This document shows positions 1 through 7,584 of a stretch of DNA of 41,556 bases, in pieces. Both the position numbers and the translations under genes were made by a program. The first letter of the stretch is position 1. Each line of letters begins with the position of its first letter. The notes beneath the pieces are model-generated. The model saw only the letters and a program-made list of their open reading frames with translations, was not told the origin of the DNA and did not search any database. Origin of the DNA: Candidatus Lustribacter telmatis (GTDB taxonomy: Bacteria; Vulcanimicrobiota; Vulcanimicrobiia; Vulcanimicrobiales; Vulcanimicrobiaceae); the NCBI GenBank assembly GCA_003164045.1, contig PLRU01000101.1, forward strand, positions 85,127 to 126,682, in the 5' to 3' direction.

Positions 1-192
1 ACGTTCTCGGTGGAGCAGACGCTGCAAACCAAAGCCGGTGCCAAAACGCTGACGCTGGACGAGAAGACCGGTCGCGTCTTCCTGATCGCGGCGGATTACA
101 CGCCGGCGACGCCGGCGGCGCCGGGCGCTCCGGCAAGCCGGCCACAGATGGTTCCCGGATCGTTCTCGATTCTGGTGGTGGGCCGGCCTTAG
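1..192 (+). CDS. C-terminal end of a YVTN/YncE-type beta-propeller protein (partial)
   Basis: The reading frame is open from the first base and stops at a TAG at 190-192, so this is the last 63 codons of a gene that starts outside the window. The segment K-T-L-T-L-D-E-K-T-G-R-V-F-L is a typical blade strand of YVTN/YncE beta-propellers, followed by an Ala/Pro-rich loop and a final strand (S-F-S-I-L-V-V-G) that would close the propeller. Such proteins are usually secreted and often lie near metal or redox genes. The tail overlaps the tail of the convergent channel gene by 4 bp. The family call rests on one partial repeat only. Confidence 0.6.
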   Translation, partial: TFSVEQTLQTKAGAKTLTLDEKTGRVFLIAADYTPATPAAPGAPASRPQMVPGSFSILVVGRP

Positions 193-854
193 CGTTCGTC
201 GCGCCGGTGCTCGAGTTCGAGCGTGATCAGGCGTGCCAGGAGTGTGGCCGGGAACAACTGACCGATCACCGATTCCACGTTGGCAAGCGCGCGCGCGAAT
301 GGTTCAACCGGAACGATGTCGCCGTACGCGGACGTCGTCAACGTGGAGAAGCTGAAGTAGATGAGGTCGGCTATCCGGTGGTCTGAGATCGGTCCGGCAA
401 GGTTTGACGAGAAGGCTCCCGGACTGAGCGCATCGATCATGCGGTAGGCGAGCGCGCACGTTGCCGCGACGTTGAGATAGATCGCGATCGCGCCCAAGAT
501 GCGATGGATCGTGACGCGGCCGGGCCCGAACACCGCGATCCCGAGCACGATGGTGAGGGCGACCAGTAAGATCAGCGCGGCGGCAAAGTCCAGCACCTCG
601 GTTCGCTCGGACGGCCGCACGAAGCGCAGGACGACCGCGGCGATTTCCGTCGCCGACGCGAGAATTACGGCAATGACGGCGGGCCGGATATGCCAAACAA
701 TTGCGAGTACCGCCGCCACGTTCGCTGCCACGATCGACGCCACCACGATGAACGGCGCGCCGGCCGTTGCGGAGAGCGGCGCGAGCACAAAGAGCTCGAT
801 CGCCTCGATGACGACGAGCGCGGTCAAGCTTCGTTCGCGCGCGTGCGACTGCAT
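189..854 (-). CDS. Two-TM-type ion channel (Ion_trans_2 family) membrane protein
   Basis: This is a 221-aa integral membrane protein. Hydrophobic segments lie near residues 12-27, 34-53, 58-77, 88-111 and 118-140, followed by a pore helix and filter around 163-182 and a last helix near 190-210. The filter reads T-L-T-T-S-A-Y-G-D-I-V-P, which matches the potassium channel pattern T-x-G-Y-G-D except that the first filter glycine is alanine. The C-terminal tail is short and charged, with no RCK domain. The gene lies 10 bp downstream of the multicopper oxidase gene on the same strand, so they may be co-transcribed. The family is clear. K+ selectivity is less certain because of the A-Y-G filter. 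Confidence 0.75.
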   Translation of the reverse strand: MQSHARERSLTALVVIEAIELFVLAPLSATAGAPFIVVASIVAANVAAVLAIVWHIRPAVIAVILASATEIAAVVLRFVRPSERTEVLDFAAALILLVALTIVLGIAVFGPGRVTIHRILGAIAIYLNVAATCALAYRMIDALSPGAFSSNLAGPISDHRIADLIYFSFSTLTTSAYGDIVPVEPFARALANVESVIGQLFPATLLARLITLELEHRRDER

Positions 855-864
855 GGGTGGCGAG

Positions 865-2862
865 TTAGGTTCCGACCGCCGAGGCTGCGTTGATCAACTG
901 CATCGTTTGGAGCGGTTGCGTTTGAAACGGCGTAACCTTGATGATGCCCATCATTCCGTGATCCTCATGATCGAGCATGTGGCAATGATAGACGAACGTG
1001 CCGGCGATGGCTTTATCGAAATAGATCCGAAGTTTAACTCGGCCGGGGATGATCTTGTTGCCCTCGTGACGCGCGTACGGGATCGTCACCGTATCGAGGA
1101 GTTCAGCGTTGTAATGTTTCTCGAGCACGACTTTCTTGGGATCGGTGCGGTGTAGTTCGCTTTGCTCGTTACTGGACTCTTCAATGAACGAGAGCTGGTG
1201 GATATGGAAGGCATGAAGCTCGTCCGTATAATTCTCGAGCGTCCACTCCTCGAACGAACCGGCGCTGACGGTGATGTTGGGGTGCGGTTCCGGCGGAGAA
1301 CTTTCGTAGGCGAGCCGGAACGGCAACTCCGCGAACGGCGAAGGGTTCGGGCCGGGGTGCGCGCCCACGGCGTTGGTCTGGGTAATGTAGAAGTTCTGAT
1401 TGTCCCCATCCGCGTATTCCGTAAAGGCGAGCGTGCGCCGCGTTAGGCCGTGTCGCTTCGCGACCGCGTCGAATATCTGAGCTAGCTTCATCGCGCGCGT
1501 CGAAATCGCGCCCGCGATTCCCACGCTCGTCGCTCGAGCGCCGCTCGCCTTTGTCGCGCGTATCGTCACGAGCGATCGGGACGGCACCGGATCTCCGCCG
1601 CTGCCCGTGCAGACCTGAGCGGCTTGGAGCAACTCGTCCCTGCCGCGCAAGTCGATGATCAGGTCGGCGCGGCCGCCCGGGGGCAGCAGAACGAAGGGCT
1701 GGTTCAATACGGGAATCGGGCTGACCGGCTGCGTCAATGACGGAGCATGCGAGAGCGGTACGCCGTCGTGAGCGATGAGATGCATCGGGCCCGCATCGGC
1801 GTGCGTGGCCGCATCGATGAGCTGGAGCCGAAGGTACGTGTTGATGGTCGCGTTGACGACTGCCCACACTTCCCGGCCGGTCGGGGCTACATAGGGGAGA
1901 CGCGACGCCTCGCTCGCGATATCGACGCCATTGATATTGAGCGGAGCCATGGTCGCACCGGAAGCCGGCGCGACGATCGGACACTCGGGATCGGGCGTAG
2001 CCGGGCCGCCGGCAGCGACCGACATTCGTAACGCCAGCGACTGCAAGCGCAGAACTTTGGCCGCACGTGAGCTGTCCGCAACCACGAGATTGCGAATGAG
2101 CAAGACGCGATTGGGCACGGCCTTGGTGCCCGTCACGAGCAACGCGCCCGCGAGGCCGCCGCCCACTTGATCTTCACTCACTCCGTGTTCGTGGGAGTGA
2201 TACCAGTACGTGCCGGCCGGTTGCCGATCGCTCCCTGGAACGTGATAGGTGTACACGCACGTCTGCCCCGTCGTCGACAGGCTGGACGCAAAGATGTCGT
2301 CGTCGATCGGCTTCACGCGCAGGCCGTGCGTGTGGATGTTCGTGTCGAAGTTATTCGAGGACAGCGGCGGATCGATCTCGCGCCGGTCTCCGAACATGCC
2401 GGTAGTGACAACGATGGGGGTTGGGGGCGCCATCTTCATGCGTTCGCATTGCGGCCTCTGCGCCGTCCGATCCGCAGCCTGAGATTGCATCGATCCCATC
2501 GGCGCCATCGTCTCGGCGCTTGTTGTCTCGGGAATCCTGTCGTGCAGCGCGATGGAGAACGACGTATTGTTGTGAATCTCGAGCACCGGCGCGTCTGCGT
2601 ACACCGCCTTGCCGTTTCGGTAGATGTAACAATACCGGTCGCCATCTCGAATCGCGGTCAGCGAGACCGTGGTGCCGTTTTTGACATCGACCATCGTCAT
2701 CTGCGGTAACGGGACGGGTGTGCCGGCGACCGTCACGCGCGGAGAACACGCCTCGGGCGGACGCGCAGCGCCGGCTGCCGGAATTGCCGGATCGGAAGCA
2801 AGGACGACCGCCGCGCCGGCAAAGCCGACGAGAAGCGTCAAACGGAAGTCGATCGTTCGCAT
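865..2862 (-). CDS. Secreted multicopper oxidase (laccase-like)
   Basis: This 665-aa protein has an N-terminal signal sequence (residues 1 to about 31, hydrophobic core L-L-V-G-F-A-G-A-A-V-V-L). The four copper-binding segments of multicopper oxidases are present: H-T-H-G at 177-180, Y-H-S-H-E-H at 221-226, H-x-H in H-A-F-H-I-H-Q-L, and the type 1/3 motif H-C-H-x3-H-x4-M at 626-637, in which C627, H632 and M637 would hold the type 1 copper. It should oxidise phenols or metal ions with reduction of O2 to water, outside the cytoplasm. A Met-containing insert (about 118-145) before the first copper domain is unlike short laccases and may be a substrate-binding loop. It is probably transcribed with the channel gene downstream. 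In a region rich in aromatic catabolism a phenol-oxidase role is plausible but not shown. Confidence 0.93.
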   Translation of the reverse strand: MRTIDFRLTLLVGFAGAAVVLASDPAIPAAGAARPPEACSPRVTVAGTPVPLPQMTMVDVKNGTTVSLTAIRDGDRYCYIYRNGKAVYADAPVLEIHNNTSFSIALHDRIPETTSAETMAPMGSMQSQAADRTAQRPQCERMKMAPPTPIVVTTGMFGDRREIDPPLSSNNFDTNIHTHGLRVKPIDDDIFASSLSTTGQTCVYTYHVPGSDRQPAGTYWYHSHEHGVSEDQVGGGLAGALLVTGTKAVPNRVLLIRNLVVADSSRAAKVLRLQSLALRMSVAAGGPATPDPECPIVAPASGATMAPLNINGVDIASEASRLPYVAPTGREVWAVVNATINTYLRLQLIDAATHADAGPMHLIAHDGVPLSHAPSLTQPVSPIPVLNQPFVLLPPGGRADLIIDLRGRDELLQAAQVCTGSGGDPVPSRSLVTIRATKASGARATSVGIAGAISTRAMKLAQIFDAVAKRHGLTRRTLAFTEYADGDNQNFYITQTNAVGAHPGPNPSPFAELPFRLAYESSPPEPHPNITVSAGSFEEWTLENYTDELHAFHIHQLSFIEESSNEQSELHRTDPKKVVLEKHYNAELLDTVTIPYARHEGNKIIPGRVKLRIYFDKAIAGTFVYHCHMLDHEDHGMMGIIKVTPFQTQPLQTMQLINAASAVGT

Positions 2863-2937
2863 ACCCTCACCCGTAGTATGAGCAGACGTGGTGGGAACGC
2901 CCCTTGGCGAGCACCCGGCTGCTTACCTTGTGGGCCG

Positions 2938-3873
2938 TCAAACCGTCGAGCCGGCAATCCGTGCGCGCGCGACGTCGTTTGCGAAGACGCGGCCGATCGT
3001 TTGGCGCAGCCAGTGCAAGCCCAGATCGGCGTCGCTGCGTTCGTGCCACGCGGCGACGACCGTGATCGGCGGAGCGTCGAACGGTAGATCCACAAATCGT
3101 ATCGCGTGACCCGCAAAGAAGACCGCGCTCGCACTTGCCGGCACGACGACGATCAAGTTCGTGCGGCTCAAAATTGACGGCAAGATCGCATAGCTGGGCA
3201 CGCGTAGCATCACCCGATCGCCGCGCATTTCGTCGAAAGCGGATTCGTGTGCGCCGCCGGCATCGACGCGTGCCGACACGACGGCGTGCTCCGCGCTGCG
3301 AAACGCTTCGAGCGAGAGCGCCGGTGCGAGGGCCGGGTGTCCCTCGCGAAGCGCGCAAACATAGCGGTCCGAAAAGACGGTCTGCGTCCGAATCGCTTCG
3401 GGCACGTTGCTCAAGATTCCGATTGCGAGGTCGGCGTCGCCGTCTGCCAAGCGATCGAATACGCCGGCGTCCAGCGGGGCGAATCGGAGCCGCACGTTCG
3501 GAGCGGTCGTTGCGAGTTTGGGCAGCAAATGCGGCAGGAAGCTGACCGTACCGAAATCGGTGGCGACGATGCGGAACTCGCGCGTCGACTGGAGTGGATC
3601 GAAGTGTGGTTCGGGCAGAATCGCGGCGCGCGCGATGGCCAGCATTGCGGCGATCGGCTCGCGCAGCGCAAGCGCCCGTTCCGTGGGCGCCATCCCGCCG
3701 GCGCTTCGAACGAATAATTGATCGGCGAACAACGTCCGCAGCCGCCGCAGCCCCTGACTCACCGCGGGCTGCGGCAGATCCAGCACGTCGGCCGCGCGCG
3801 AAACGCTGCGTTGGGTAGAGAGCGCGTCGAACAGCTCGAGGAGACGCAGATCGAGCGATGAGAGATTATGCAT
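2938..3873 (-). CDS. LysR-family transcriptional regulator
   Basis: A 311-aa regulator, counted from the ATG at 3871-3873 (M-H-N-L-S-S-L-D-L-R). The frame is open further upstream, but the family begins here. Residues 5-65 form the LysR winged helix-turn-helix (A-A-D-V-L-D-L-P-Q-P-A-V-S-Q-G-L-R-R-L). The rest is the periplasmic-binding-like effector domain, with the typical F-R-I-V-A-T-D start and a D-A-D-L-A-I-G strand. The pattern resembles NodD/PcpR/LinR-like members that respond to aromatic compounds. The gene is divergent from the Rieske oxygenase operon, and its start codon lies inside the left arm of a LysR-type inverted repeat, so repression of its own expression and activation of the oxygenase are both expected. 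Confidence 0.92.
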   Translation of the reverse strand: MHNLSSLDLRLLELFDALSTQRSVSRAADVLDLPQPAVSQGLRRLRTLFADQLFVRSAGGMAPTERALALREPIAAMLAIARAAILPEPHFDPLQSTREFRIVATDFGTVSFLPHLLPKLATTAPNVRLRFAPLDAGVFDRLADGDADLAIGILSNVPEAIRTQTVFSDRYVCALREGHPALAPALSLEAFRSAEHAVVSARVDAGGAHESAFDEMRGDRVMLRVPSYAILPSILSRTNLIVVVPASASAVFFAGHAIRFVDLPFDAPPITVVAAWHERSDADLGLHWLRQTIGRVFANDVARARIAGSTV

Positions 3874-3901
3874 GTTTGCAATATATCGCCATGCAAAAAT
3901 G
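3871..3901. promoter_or_regulatory. LysR-type operator (inverted repeat, T-N11-A type)
   Basis: The arms CATGTTTGCA (3871-3880) and TGCAAAAATG (3892-3901) are inverted repeats matching at 9 of 10 positions, with an 11-bp A/T-rich centre. The core TTTGCA-N11-TGCAAA has the geometry of a LysR recognition site. It overlaps the start codon of the LysR gene and lies about 45 to 70 bp upstream of the predicted start of transcription of the Rieske operon, which is the usual place for an activating LysR site. Confidence 0.7.
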
Positions 3902-3905
3902 CGGC

Positions 3906-3935
3906 TTGCGCGCCTGAGACGGTACTTCCTATACT
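3906..3935 (+). promoter_or_regulatory. Predicted sigma70-type promoter of the Rieske/reductase operon
   Basis: A good -10 hexamer TATACT (3930-3935) is preceded at 18 bp by a weak -35, TTGCGC (3906-3911). A poor -35 beside a LysR box is typical of promoters that need an activator. Transcription would start near 3942, giving a leader of about 37 nt. Confidence 0.5.
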
Positions 3936-3945
3936 CGGGGCACCT

Positions 3946-3957
3946 GTTTCGCGAAAC
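3946..3957. promoter_or_regulatory. Perfect 12-bp palindrome in the leader of the Rieske operon
   Basis: GTTTCGCGAAAC is a perfect palindrome placed just after the predicted transcription start and before the Shine-Dalgarno GGGAGG (about 3967-3972). It could be a second operator or a small hairpin. No regulator can be assigned. Confidence 0.35.
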
Positions 3958-3978
3958 TTTCTTGCCGGGAGGCTGCCG

Positions 3979-5265
3979 ATGGAAGCACGCTACCAACACC
4001 TCACCCGCACCAATCCCGGCACGCCGGCCGGCGAGCTACTGAGGCGCTACTGGCAGCCGGTCGGAATGAGCGCCGAGTTGGTCGCCGGCGGCGCGCCGGT
4101 CGCCGAACGTATCATGGGTGAAGACCTCGTCCTCTTTCGCGACGAGTCAGGACGACCGGGCGTGCTCGCGCAGAAATGCGCGCACCGCTGTGCCGACTTG
4201 AGCTATGGTCGCGTCGAGGCCGGCGGACTGCGCTGCGTGTATCACGGCTGGGTTTTCGATGTAAACGGCGCGTGTTTGGAACAACCGGCCGAGCCGCCGC
4301 AGAGCACGTTCAAGGATCGCGTGCGGCAGCGAGCCTTTCCGTGTCGCGAGGCGGCCGGTGCATTGTGGGCCTATCTCGGTCCCGGCGAACCGCCGGTCTT
4401 TCCGGCGTTCCCCGCCCTCGCCGGTGAGGAATATCGTTACACCACGCGCTGGAAGGGAAGCGCAAACTGGCTGCAAGCGAGTGAAGGCAACATCGACCCG
4501 GTACACACGTCGTTCTTGCACCAGATTCTGCCGAAAGACCCGGAGATGCGCGCACGCTGGGGCGTATTCTCGATCAACGCGCGACCGGAAGTAACGGCTG
4601 CGGAGACGCGTTTCGGCGTGCGGCTGTTCACCAAACGGCGCTTACCGGATAGCGACCAGATGCTGCTGCGCGTGACGAACTTTGTGATGCCGAATGCCTG
4701 CGCCGTGGGCGGCTTCGAGGGTGATCTCGGCCCCGGCGGGTGCACGATGCTCTGGGATGTTCCGATCGACGACGAACACCACTGGCGCTACGAGTTCATT
4801 TTCCATCGAAGCGGCAGACTCGACAAAGAAACGCTCGACGCACAGTACCGGTCGGAGAAGGTCAACGGCGATGAGATGCGCCGTACGCCGGACAACCGCT
4901 ATCTGCAAGATCGCGCCGCGATGCAGCGCGGTGACGAGTACATCGGGCTTGGCGAATGCTTCACGGTTCATGACGTGTTCATCACGCAGTCGCAGGGCAT
5001 CGTTCACGACCAGTCGCACGAGGCGCTCGGCTCCTCCGATATTGCGATCATAAAAGCGCGCCGTCAACTCGCGCAGGCAGCGATTGACGTGGCAGAAGGC
5101 CGCGATCCGATCGGCGTGTTGCGCGACGAGGCGGCCAATGACTATCGCGATATGGTGGTGATCACACAAACCATCCCTCAAGAGACGGACCTGGCCGCCT
5201 TCTGCGATGATGTCGCGGCCGACGGCACGCTCTACCGCCTCGAGGCGTGCGCGGCGACGGTATGA
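3979..5265 (+). CDS. Rieske non-haem iron oxygenase, alpha subunit (phthalate/vanillate-oxygenase type)
   Basis: The start is the ATG at 3979, 7 nt after GGGAGG; an in-frame ATG at 3868 would leave a non-conserved N-terminus and no ribosome site. The 428-aa product has an N-terminal Rieske domain with ligands C67, H69, C86 and H89 (C-A-H-R ... C-V-Y-H-G-W), then a catalytic domain with D173, H176 and H181 (N-I-D-P-V-H-T-S-F-L-H). The C-terminal S-Q-G ... L-G-S-S-D segment is typical of VanA, LigX and phthalate oxygenases, which act as homo-oligomers without a beta subunit. The reaction would be O2-dependent hydroxylation or O-demethylation of an aromatic acid. The stop codon overlaps the start of the reductase (ATGA), so the two genes form one electron-transfer pair. 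The substrate is unknown. Confidence 0.93.
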   Translation: MEARYQHLTRTNPGTPAGELLRRYWQPVGMSAELVAGGAPVAERIMGEDLVLFRDESGRPGVLAQKCAHRCADLSYGRVEAGGLRCVYHGWVFDVNGACLEQPAEPPQSTFKDRVRQRAFPCREAAGALWAYLGPGEPPVFPAFPALAGEEYRYTTRWKGSANWLQASEGNIDPVHTSFLHQILPKDPEMRARWGVFSINARPEVTAAETRFGVRLFTKRRLPDSDQMLLRVTNFVMPNACAVGGFEGDLGPGGCTMLWDVPIDDEHHWRYEFIFHRSGRLDKETLDAQYRSEKVNGDEMRRTPDNRYLQDRAAMQRGDEYIGLGECFTVHDVFITQSQGIVHDQSHEALGSSDIAIIKARRQLAQAAIDVAEGRDPIGVLRDEAANDYRDMVVITQTIPQETDLAAFCDDVAADGTLYRLEACAATV

Positions 5266-6212
5266 ACCACGAGCCGGTAAAGCACGGCTTCTACGTTCAC
5301 GCGATCACGCATGAAGCTGCAGGCATCGCGTCGTTTGAGTTTCGCCCGAACGCGGGTTCGGTTGCGCCGCCCATCGCGGGAGCGCACATCGACGTCGTGC
5401 TGCCCAATGGACTGACGCGACAGTATTCTCTGATCAACGCGGCCGGAGAAACCGGTGGCTATCGCGTTGCGGTGAAACGCGACGCGAGGAGCCGTGGGGG
5501 CTCGCAGTTCATGCACGAAGCGCTGCGTGTCGGTACGCCGCTCACGGTGAGTGCGCCGCGCAACAACTTCCCGCTGCGCGAAGACGCACGGCACAGCGCG
5601 TTCGTCGCGGGCGGGATCGGCATAACGCCGATCGTCAGCATGATCGAACGGCTCGTTGCGCTCGGGCAGTCGTGGGAACTCGTATATGCCGTCCGGTCGC
5701 GCCGCGATGCGGCGTTTCTCGATCGCCTCACCGCGGGTCGCGGCCGGGCGCACGTGCACGTCGACGACGAAGTGGGCGGCGCGTTCGGCGTCGGTGCGCA
5801 CGTGCAGAACCTTCCCGCGAACGCCGACGTCTACTGTTGCGGACCGGCGCCGATGCTCGATGCGTTTCTCGAGGCAACTGCCGAGCGAGACCAGACGCGC
5901 GTCCACGTCGAGCGCTTCGCGGCCGCACCGCTGGAACCGCGGCGTGGTACGTTTGTGGTCGAGCTTGCGCGCTCGAAGATGTCGGTGACGGTTGCGGACG
6001 GCGAATCGATCCTTGCTGCGCTGCGCAACGCGGGCATCTCGGCGGTGTCTTCGTGCGAAGAAGGCGTCTGCGGTACGTGCGAGACCGCGGTACTCGATGG
6101 ACGTCCCGATCATCGCGACAGCGTGTTGAGCGCAACTGAACGTTCCGCGAACGCGAGCATGATGATTTGCTGTTCCGGAAGCGCGACGGAGCGCTTGGTG
6201 CTCGATCTTTAG
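5262..6212 (+). CDS. Phthalate dioxygenase reductase-type oxidoreductase (FMN, NAD(P)H, 2Fe-2S)
   Basis: A 316-aa protein starting at the ATG of an ATGA overlap with the Rieske gene. Domain order is that of the PDR/VanB family: a flavin-binding barrel (R-Q-Y-S-L-I at 53-58), a pyridine nucleotide domain (G-G-I-G-I-T-P at 117-123, Y-C-C-G-P-A-P-M at 191-198) and a C-terminal plant-type ferredoxin with C265, C270, C273 and a last ligand at C303 or C304. It would pass electrons from NAD(P)H to the Rieske centre of the gene upstream. It is the only Rieske reductase in the window, although four oxygenase subunits are present, so it may serve the others too. Confidence 0.93.
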   Translation: MNHEPVKHGFYVHAITHEAAGIASFEFRPNAGSVAPPIAGAHIDVVLPNGLTRQYSLINAAGETGGYRVAVKRDARSRGGSQFMHEALRVGTPLTVSAPRNNFPLREDARHSAFVAGGIGITPIVSMIERLVALGQSWELVYAVRSRRDAAFLDRLTAGRGRAHVHVDDEVGGAFGVGAHVQNLPANADVYCCGPAPMLDAFLEATAERDQTRVHVERFAAAPLEPRRGTFVVELARSKMSVTVADGESILAALRNAGISAVSSCEEGVCGTCETAVLDGRPDHRDSVLSATERSANASMMICCSGSATERLVLDL

Positions 6213-6287
6213 ACAATCTTCACTGAGTATTCACACTCCGGCGAAATAGTGTGCTGGTCACATAGCTACTTGAGGGAGTGTTAGCCA

Positions 6288-7175
6288 GTGTTCGATTCAC
6301 CTTACCGCCGCGTCGCTGTCGCGATCGATGGTTCACCGGCCTCGGATGCCGCTATCCGCTTAGCCTTTACGGTCGTTTGCGCCGGCGGAGAGGTCGCATT
6401 TCTCCACGCAACCGATCGCGCCGCGACCATCGCGCACTACGTAGCACCGTGGAAATCCGACATTGGCGCGCTGGAGTCCATGGAACTCTTCGAACGTGGT
6501 CTCTTTGAGAGTGCTTGTAAGCGGGCTCGTGCGCTCGGCTTCGCATCGTCGGGCCACGCAATCGAAGGCTTTACCGGGCAAGCCATCGTTAACTACGTTC
6601 GATCTTCAGGTGTAGATGCTGTCATCTTGGGCGCCAGCGGCGACCAGGGGATCGCGCGCACGAAGCTCCCGAGCACCGCGGAGGACGTACTACGCGCGGC
6701 GGGAGTCCCCACGTTCATTGTACCGTCCCCACGCTTTTCGAACAAGGAACAGCTCATCGGGCGAATCATGGTTGCGATCGACGACTCAGAGCCGTCGGCA
6801 AGAGCCATCGAGCGCGCGATTACCTTAGCCCAGTGGACGGGCGCAGAGATCCAGTTCGCCAACGTACAAGAATGCGATTTTGCGCGACGTGCAAGTGACC
6901 GAGCTATCAGTACCGCTGCATGCGAGCAGGCTGCTCGCGCCGGCGTCAAAGCCGACGCCGTCATCGTACATGGTTCGACTGCGGAAGCGCTCATTGCGGC
7001 TGCTGAGTTATGGGGTGCTGATCTCATCGTCGTGGGCACGCACGGCCGTATCGGCCGCGCTCGACTTCGCTATGGCAGCGTCGCGGAAGCCGTGGTGCGT
7101 AGCGCAACATGCCCAGTGATGGTGGTTCCCGGCGGAGTGCCTGCAGCTCGCCAGGAAATTGCCGCTTCGGCATAG
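6288..7175 (+). CDS. Tandem universal stress protein (UspA domains x2)
   Basis: A 295-aa protein with a GTG start at 6288, 9 nt after the ribosome site GAGGGAG. Two Usp domains are fused (about 1-145 and 155-285). The second has an intact ATP-binding signature G-x2-G-x9-G-S (G-T-H-G then G-S, followed by a buried P-V-M-V-V-P strand). In the first the signature is changed (G-A-S-G-D-Q-G-I-A), so only the second domain is likely to bind nucleotide. No clear promoter was found in the 75 bp upstream. The direct repeat TTCAC at 6220-6224 and 6231-6235 is noted only. Cytoplasmic; role in stress survival by family. Confidence 0.9.
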   Translation: MFDSPYRRVAVAIDGSPASDAAIRLAFTVVCAGGEVAFLHATDRAATIAHYVAPWKSDIGALESMELFERGLFESACKRARALGFASSGHAIEGFTGQAIVNYVRSSGVDAVILGASGDQGIARTKLPSTAEDVLRAAGVPTFIVPSPRFSNKEQLIGRIMVAIDDSEPSARAIERAITLAQWTGAEIQFANVQECDFARRASDRAISTAACEQAARAGVKADAVIVHGSTAEALIAAAELWGADLIVVGTHGRIGRARLRYGSVAEAVVRSATCPVMVVPGGVPAARQEIAASA

Positions 7176-7180
7176 GCGCG

Positions 7181-7441
7181 TTAAGGGGCTTGGAATGTCG
7201 CGGGTCCGACAGGTGTGCCGAGACCGCTCGGTCCGTCCCAACCGACACCGATGTTGCAGATGCTCGGCATCGACGGGCACGGGCCGCCGTTGTTCGTCAA
7301 GCCCGAGACCATCAAGGTGACATCGTGAAAGGCGGACGCCGGTTTCGCGTAGAGTCCGGCCGGGACCGGGATCGGCGCGAGGTGCAAGACGGTGGTATTC
7401 GGCGCGGAGAGATGCGCTGAGGCATAGGCGTAGAGTCCGGC
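7181..7441 (-). pseudogene. Remnant of the C-terminal end of a sedolisin (S53) serine peptidase
   Basis: Reading the minus strand from 7441 to a TAA at 7181-7183 gives A-G-L-Y-A ... A-S-A-F-H-D-V-T ... N-I-G-V-G-W-D-G-P-S-G-L-G-T-P-V-G. The pair F-H-D-V-T and G-x-G-W-D-x-x-x-G-L-G-T-P is the calcium-binding end of the sedolisin/kumamolisin family, where the Asp of H-D-V and the G-x-G-x-D group bind Ca2+. The frame is closed by a TAG just upstream (7442-7444) and no Ser-Glu-Asp catalytic part can be found in any frame up to 7584, so this is a truncated relic. It carries an internal direct repeat. The remaining 143 bp to the amidase show no further gene. Confidence 0.6.
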
Positions 7442-7442
7442 C
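7347..7442. repeat. 15-bp direct repeat, copies 81 bp apart
   Basis: GCGTAGAGTCCGGCC occurs at 7347-7361 and again at 7428-7442. The offset of 81 bp is exactly 27 codons, so both copies encode A-G-L-Y-A in the frame of the S53 remnant. The right copy ends at the point where the S53 similarity stops. It may be an in-frame duplication or the scar of a deletion. Confidence 0.6.
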
Positions 7443-7584
7443 TATCCGCCAAGAAACGCTTGCTTCAGGATAGCGGAGCAAGAACCTCGCCCGGGGCGGC
7501 GGGGCCACCCCATGACCCCATCCACCCGAGCGAGGCAGTCGTGGATCCACATGAGAAGAACTTACGTCGTGTTGGGAGTCATGC

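Noticed and set aside
3868..3978. Longer N-terminus for the first Rieske gene from the ATG at 3868
   Set aside because: It would cover the LysR box and promoter, has no ribosome site, and the extra residues are not like the family. The ATG at 3979 has GGGAGG at good spacing.
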